NCBI GenBank assembly: GCA_012523535.1
Contig: JAAYII010000365.1
Span: 1-8,445, forward strand
Direction of reading: 5' to 3'
DNA length: 8,445 bases
DNA from: Peptococcaceae bacterium
GTDB lineage: Bacteria; Bacillota; Desulfitobacteriia; Desulfitobacteriales; Syntrophobotulaceae
In this document: positions 5,235-8,445 of the stretch, piece by piece
Numbering within the stretch: position 1 is the first letter of the stretch
Layout: each line of letters begins with the position of its first letter
Made by a program: the position numbers and the translations under genes
Notes under the pieces: model-generated
What the model was told of the DNA's origin: nothing
The model's input: only the letters and a program-made list of their open reading frames with translations
The model's database searches: none

Positions 5235-6781
5235 TATATCAATGAGAATTTTCTATGCTCACGGACTTCCGAGAAGCGATCAATATATAATTTAACATCC
5301 GCAGGATTGTATATATTTTCATGCAACATATTATTCATGTTCAATATTTTGCTGCCGGCTCCGGCCCCCAACCCGATAACACTGCAGATTTCTTCTATCA
5401 TCACTATATTATAGCGGCACTCTTTTCCCGGCAAACAATAGCCGACATTTTCCAAGTTGCCGACAATATTTTTTTGCCTGTAGAGATAATAAGGAACATA
5501 ACCGGCGGCAAATATCATCTCCTGGGAAACATCTTGGATTTTATCCCAATTCTGCCCTGCATTATGGATATAATTATTCTCCCAAGCCTGGGATCCTCTT
5601 TTTAAAGCCAAGGCATGAACAGTGAGATTATCCGGCCTTAACTCTAAAACCTTGGCAATAGAATCTAAAATCTCCCTCTGACCTTCACCGGGAAGACCAA
5701 TAATTAAATCAATATTGATCACCCAATCGGAAAGGTTACGGGCTTCCCAGTATTTAAGCCGGAATTCCTCTATTCCATGGGTCCGCCCAATTTTTTTTAA
5801 AGTTTTTTCCTGCATGGTCTGCGGGTTAATGCTTAGGCGGTTTACACCATATTGTTTCAAGAGATATAGTTTTCCTTTATCTATAGTATCTGGTCTTCCT
5901 GCTTCCACTGTAAATTCAGTAACCTCAAGAGCGGGTATTTCTTCTATAACTGTGCTAAGCAGACCCTCCAAATCCTTATGATTTAAAACAGTAGGCGTAC
6001 CGCCGCCGATATAAATGCTGTCTACTTTCAATCCTTTGGTCTTCAATACTTCCGCAGTATATTTTATTTCTTGACGCAAAACCCTTAAGTAGGCGGAAAG
6101 CAAATCGCGGTGATGGGAAGTCAGACTCTGAGAAGGAAAGGAACAATAAAAACAGCGCGAAGGGCAAAAAGGAATGGCCACATAGACTGCCACCAGATTT
6201 TTATTATCCCTAAAATGCCGGATTAAAGGCATCTGTCTTCGGTTAACTTCTTGTAACAACCTGATCTTTGACGGAGAGAGCAAATAATAGTCCTTTAAAA
6301 TTTTGTATTGGCTTTCTTGATTATAGCCCAGTTCTACCATTTTGGTCACAAGTTTGCCCGGCCGTACTCCGGTAAGAATTCCCCAGGGATTGTTTTGGCC
6401 GGTAAAAACACTTAAGAACTCAGCCATTGCCCTTTTGACCAGGATTTGAGGCAAAGGTTCCTTGCCAGGCAATGTTAAACCCTTATCAACTGGGGCTGAG
6501 ATTTCCTTGGTATAAAGGTATCCATTAGATTTACAGCTAATTTGAAATACAGGCTGCACCAATTCGGCAGATTGCAAAGATTCCAAGGATTCCAAATCCC
6601 CTTTGGTTTTTTCGATTTTTAATACTATTTTTTCCTGTTCATCCTCTCGCCCGGCAGATGCATTGTCTGCAACCTGAATTATAACACTGCTTCCTGGGAA
6701 AAAAGCCAATACTAAAGCTTGGCAGTTTTTTAAGATCTTCTCCTCTATACTGGCGCTTTGAATAATTATTTCTTTTTTCAT
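5234..6781 (-). CDS. hemZ: Radical SAM coproporphyrinogen III oxidase-like protein HemZ
   Basis: This is a 515-residue radical SAM protein of the HemN/HemW/HemZ superfamily, matching HemZ-type length (about 500). A roughly 195-residue N-terminal region includes the HemZ-like GILTGVRPGKLVTKM (134-148). The radical SAM core follows: FCPSRCFYCSF holds the iron-sulfur cysteines C206, C210 and C213, with YIGGGTPT (257-264) and NIDLIIGLPGEG after it. A C-terminal YYLYRQKNIVGNLENVGYC element is typical of HemZ. The expected role is oxygen-independent conversion of coproporphyrinogen III to protoporphyrinogen, or heme handling. The residue after CxxxCxxC is Ser-Phe, lacking the fourth cysteine of true HemN (CxxxCxxCxC), so the oxidase activity is less certain than the family. 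The start ATG 6781 has GAGGG four bases upstream. The gene stands alone behind a 328-base upstream region. Confidence 0.9.
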   Translation of the reverse strand: MKKEIIIQSASIEEKILKNCQALVLAFFPGSSVIIQVADNASAGREDEQEKIVLKIEKTKGDLESLESLQSAELVQPVFQISCKSNGYLYTKEISAPVDKGLTLPGKEPLPQILVKRAMAEFLSVFTGQNNPWGILTGVRPGKLVTKMVELGYNQESQYKILKDYYLLSPSKIRLLQEVNRRQMPLIRHFRDNKNLVAVYVAIPFCPSRCFYCSFPSQSLTSHHRDLLSAYLRVLRQEIKYTAEVLKTKGLKVDSIYIGGGTPTVLNHKDLEGLLSTVIEEIPALEVTEFTVEAGRPDTIDKGKLYLLKQYGVNRLSINPQTMQEKTLKKIGRTHGIEEFRLKYWEARNLSDWVINIDLIIGLPGEGQREILDSIAKVLELRPDNLTVHALALKRGSQAWENNYIHNAGQNWDKIQDVSQEMIFAAGYVPYYLYRQKNIVGNLENVGYCLPGKECRYNIVMIEEICSVIGLGAGAGSKILNMNNMLHENIYNPADVKLYIDRFSEVREHRKFSLI

Positions 6782-6869
6782 TTAACCCTCGCTAAAATTT
6801 TTGCTCTCAATCTCTCAATAAAGAAGCAAATCAGGATCTTCATTTATTAAAGCACTATTTTAACCGTCC

Positions 6870-6891
6870 AATAATGTCTTCATTCATTATT
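6870..6891. repeat. Dyad in the hemZ leader
   Basis: AATAATG (6870-6876) pairs exactly with CATTATT (6885-6891) around an 8-base loop, about 90 bases before the hemZ start. The stem is AT-rich and has no U-tract of note; a role in mRNA folding is possible but unproven. Confidence 0.45.
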
Positions 6892-6941
6892 TTATAACTG
6901 TCCCAGCAGTTGCTTTTGTTGGGTAAATTTTGCCGTCTAGA

Positions 6942-6970
6942 AGTCTAAATATGGCAAGCAAACTTGTCAA
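6942..6970 (-). promoter_or_regulatory. Candidate hemZ promoter
   Basis: The minus strand has a perfect TTGACA (6965-6970) and, 17 bases on, TAGACT (6942-6947), four of six to TATAAT. Transcription would start near 6935, leaving a leader of about 155 bases. The -35 and spacing are ideal and the -10 is mediocre, which fits a regulated or modest promoter. Confidence 0.5.
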
Positions 6971-6982
6971 AGTCTGCTTGCC
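6953..6982. repeat. Inverted repeat bracketing the hemZ -35 box
   Basis: GGCAAGCA (6953-6960) and TGCTTGCC (6975-6982) are perfect reverse complements separated by 14 bases. The loop contains the -35 hexamer and the inner arm falls in the promoter spacer. The arm centres are 22 bases apart, about two helical turns, as expected for a dimeric regulator. As RNA from upstream transcription it would also form a stable hairpin, but the downstream tail ATATTTA is a poor U-tract. Confidence 0.65.
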
Positions 6983-7078
6983 GGACTGCAAGATAATTAT
7001 TTTAGATCTTTGCTGTATCCCTCAAATAGAAGAATAATAGTTTAAGTATTACTTATTAATAATGCTAACAAAGGAAAC

Positions 7079-7098
7079 AGATAAATGTATGTTTATCT
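7079..7098 (-). terminator. Weak AT-rich hairpin after the metallo-hydrolase gene
   Basis: On the minus strand AGATAAA and TTTATCT form a seven-pair stem with a 6-base loop, starting 12 bases after the stop codon. The following GTTTCCTTTG is only partly U-rich and the stem has a single G-C pair. This is the only stop-proximal candidate for the end of the relA-dtd-hydrolase unit, and a poor one. Confidence 0.25.
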
Positions 7099-7109
7099 TC
7101 GTTTAATTA

Positions 7110-7742
7110 TTAATCAAAAAATAGCCCGTTAAGATAAGGATTATATTTCCTTTCCCGGCCAATGGAGGTGTATTCTTCATGTCCGGGGTATACAGGCAGA
7201 TTGTCGTCCAGAACCATCAGTTTTTCCCGAATACTCTTTAGTAATAAATTTAAATCCCCGTTTGGAAAATCCGTTCTGCCTATGGAGGTGCTAAACAAGG
7301 TATCTCCGCTGAGCAGTCCGTCTTTGGTTAATAAACAAATACCGCCCGGAGTGTGTCCGGGTGTATGGAGGACTTTTACTTCCATTTCACCTATCTTTAG
7401 GATTTGATTGTCCTCCAGGAGAACCTCCGCCGGGGCCAAGGCAATACTTCTTCCGGAATAATAGGAAAGGTTTAATTTGGGATCGGTCAGCATAGGCGCA
7501 TCGTCTTTGTGAACAGCCACTTTAACCCCTAATTCCCGACGCAAATCTTCAACAGCTCCCAGGTGATCCCAATGGCCATGGGTTAAAACGATGTATTCCA
7601 CGTCTTTCTTTTTTTCTTTAAGCCAGTTGGAAATCATTTTGCTCCCTGCCCCCGGATCGACCAATATAGCCTTGCCTGTTTTGTCGCAGGAAACCAAATA
7701 ACAATTAACTCCCATTCCAGGGGTCACAATTCCTTCAATCAT
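7110..7742 (-). CDS. Metallo-beta-lactamase fold hydrolase, glyoxalase II-like
   Basis: This is a 210-residue single-domain cytoplasmic hydrolase with the complete dinuclear metal site: THGHWDH (54-60, giving H55, H57, D59, H60), H130 in HTPGHT, D147 in SGDTLF and H188 in PGHEE. Length and the SIGRTDFPNGD stretch (153-163) match the small glyoxalase II-like group (YqgX/YcbL type), which lacks the C-terminal substrate domain of classical glyoxalase II. The substrate is probably a thioester or similar small ester but cannot be assigned. ATG 7742 has GAGGT nine bases upstream, and an in-frame stop lies just before it, so no longer start is possible. It follows dtd by 107 bases and is probably in the relA-dtd transcription unit; this neighbourhood recurs in Clostridia and Bacilli. 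Confidence 0.92.
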   Translation of the reverse strand: MIEGIVTPGMGVNCYLVSCDKTGKAILVDPGAGSKMISNWLKEKKKDVEYIVLTHGHWDHLGAVEDLRRELGVKVAVHKDDAPMLTDPKLNLSYYSGRSIALAPAEVLLEDNQILKIGEMEVKVLHTPGHTPGGICLLTKDGLLSGDTLFSTSIGRTDFPNGDLNLLLKSIREKLMVLDDNLPVYPGHEEYTSIGRERKYNPYLNGLFFD

Positions 7743-7760
7743 TTGTTATCAACCTCGTTT

Positions 7761-7800
7761 CTTAGAATTATTGGGATTCCTTTACGATTATTAAGATTCC
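7761..7800. repeat. Imperfect tandem repeat, 2 x 20 bases
   Basis: The two adjacent 20-base units (7761-7780 and 7781-7800) match at 15 positions, sharing the core ATTATT and the end GATTCC. They lie in the dtd-hydrolase gap, just upstream of the hydrolase ribosome site. Probably an old slippage duplication. Confidence 0.55.
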
Positions 7801-7849
7801 TCATAGGTCGGGATTTCAGAAAGCTTTTTTGTTATCCTCCTGAATTATC

Positions 7850-8296
7850 CTACCTTGCCTTAGAGTCCAAGATAATGGTCACCGGCCCTTGATTTACGAG
7901 TTCTACAGCCATCTCGGTTTGAAACCTTCCAGTTTCTACCGTTATGCCTTTCTGCCTGATTGCCTCCACCAATTCCAGGAATAATTTTTCTGCATCCTGC
8001 GGCGCTGCGGCTTCTGTAAAGCTGGGCCTTTTCCCTTTCCTACAATCGCCGTATAGTGTGAATTGGGAAACCAATAACATTTGGCCCTGGACATCAAGGA
8101 GAGACAAATTCATTTTACCCTGTTCATCCTCAAAAATCCTTAAGCCGCTTAATTTTTCGGCCATCCAATTTAAGTCCTTGAAGTCGTCCTCCTTGCCAAT
8201 GCCCACAAGGACCAATAGGCCCTGGTTAATTTGACCGACTGTCTCATTATCTACTTTGACTGAGGCCCTACTGACCCGCTGAACAACACAACGCAT
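7850..8296 (-). CDS. dtd: D-aminoacyl-tRNA deacylase
   Basis: DTD removes D-amino acids (and glycine mischarged on tRNA-Ala) from tRNA, protecting translation from wrong chirality; EC 3.1.1.96. The protein has 148 residues, the normal length. It starts MRCVVQRVSRASVKV as the family does. It carries both active-site signatures: SQFTLYGD (77-84), with the family threonine T80, and NQGPVT (135-140), whose Gly-cisPro pair excludes L-amino acids. RKGKRPSF (86-93) is also typical. ATG 8296 has GGAGG six bases upstream. The gene starts 12 bases after the relA/spoT stop, so it is cotranscribed with it, a widespread arrangement in Firmicutes. Nothing is missing or odd. Confidence 0.97.
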   Translation of the reverse strand: MRCVVQRVSRASVKVDNETVGQINQGLLVLVGIGKEDDFKDLNWMAEKLSGLRIFEDEQGKMNLSLLDVQGQMLLVSQFTLYGDCRKGKRPSFTEAAAPQDAEKLFLELVEAIRQKGITVETGRFQTEMAVELVNQGPVTIILDSKAR

Positions 8297-8308
8297 ATTT
8301 TACCTCCG

Positions 8309-8445
8309 TCAGATCCTTTCTACTAAAGTAATATCTCTAACTCGGCGAATTTTTTGCAATACATAATTCAATTGTTCCAAATTCCTGGCTTCTATTCTTA
8401 ATTGGATATTGGCGGTTTTGTTTTTGCCCACCCTGGCATTCATAC
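8309..8445 (-). CDS. relA: RelA/SpoT (p)ppGpp synthetase/hydrolase, C-terminal end only (partial)
   Basis: Only the last 44 codons are inside the window, found by translating back from TGA at 8309-8311. They read MNARVGKNKTANIQLRIEAR, then NLEQLNYVLQKIRRVRDITL, then VERI. This is the end of the C-terminal ACT domain of long RelA/SpoT homologues, in which NARxxKNxTAxI, LEQLxxVxxKIRRV and a final VER are conserved. The full protein (about 720-740 residues) makes and degrades (p)ppGpp in response to uncharged tRNA on the ribosome. The catalytic domains are outside the window, so whether both activities are intact cannot be judged. Location directly before dtd supports the call. Confidence 0.85.
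   Translation of the reverse strand, partial: MNARVGKNKTANIQLRIEARNLEQLNYVLQKIRRVRDITLVERI

Larger units (their letters stand above)
6782..7109. other. Gene-free region between the metallo-hydrolase gene and hemZ
   Basis: These 328 bases hold no supportable gene on either strand. From the hydrolase side they contain a weak AT hairpin (7079-7098), a 13-base palindrome TAAGTATTACTTA (7043-7055), a promoter-like pair with an inverted repeat (6942-6982), and a second dyad in the presumed leader (6870-6891). A perfect tandem repeat CTCTCAAT x2 lies at 6804-6819. I looked for a T-box and found no TGGNACC core; no known riboswitch is recognisable. Confidence 0.7.

Noticed and set aside
6901..6922. 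Small stem CCCA/TGGG in the hemZ leader.
   Set aside because: Only four pairs around a long loop; not distinguishable from chance.
6782..7109. T-box or heme/metal riboswitch upstream of hemZ.
   Set aside because: No T-box core (TGGNACC) or other motif I recognise; only simple dyads and a promoter-like pair.

Overview
The window is a single co-directional block: every gene I can support lies on the minus strand, so the genes read from right to left. AT-rich intergenic DNA, strong Shine-Dalgarno sites (GGAGG-type), sigma-A-like promoters and the order relA/spoT - dtd - metallo-hydrolase - hemZ - hisS - aspS point to an anaerobic, low-to-mid G+C Firmicute of the class Clostridia, most like the Peptococcaceae/Desulfitobacteriaceae group. 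This placement is inference from gene order and protein style, not from a search.

Layout in transcription order. The last 44 codons of a RelA/SpoT (p)ppGpp enzyme enter at the right edge. D-aminoacyl-tRNA deacylase (dtd) follows 12 bases later, then a glyoxalase-II-like metallo-beta-lactamase fold hydrolase. A 328-base gene-free stretch carries a plausible promoter and an inverted repeat ahead of hemZ, a radical SAM protein of the coproporphyrinogen-oxidase-like family. A short gap with a perfect extended -10 promoter leads to hisS and aspS, which sit 10 bases apart and are surely cotranscribed. A good hairpin/U-tract terminator closes that unit. A separate operon follows: a TetR-family repressor with its own near-consensus promoter, an ABC ATPase and the start of an ABC permease of the nitrate/sulfonate/taurine class, cut by the left edge.

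Most of the window is translation and stringent-response housekeeping: two aminoacyl-tRNA synthetases, a D-aminoacyl-tRNA proofreading enzyme and the ppGpp enzyme. AspRS carries both residues that mark a non-discriminating enzyme, which implies that Asn-tRNA(Asn) is made through Asp-tRNA(Asn) and GatCAB in this organism. The TetR-ABC operon is the accessory-looking part; its substrate cannot be read from the visible sequence.

I see no mobile element, CRISPR array, tRNA, rRNA, T-box or recognisable riboswitch, and no convincing gene on the plus strand. The less ordinary signals are regulatory: a palindrome containing the hisS -10 box, a terminator-like hairpin in the hisS leader, an inverted repeat bracketing the hemZ -35 box, and two palindromes at the tetR promoter. 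I found no clearly undescribed system.
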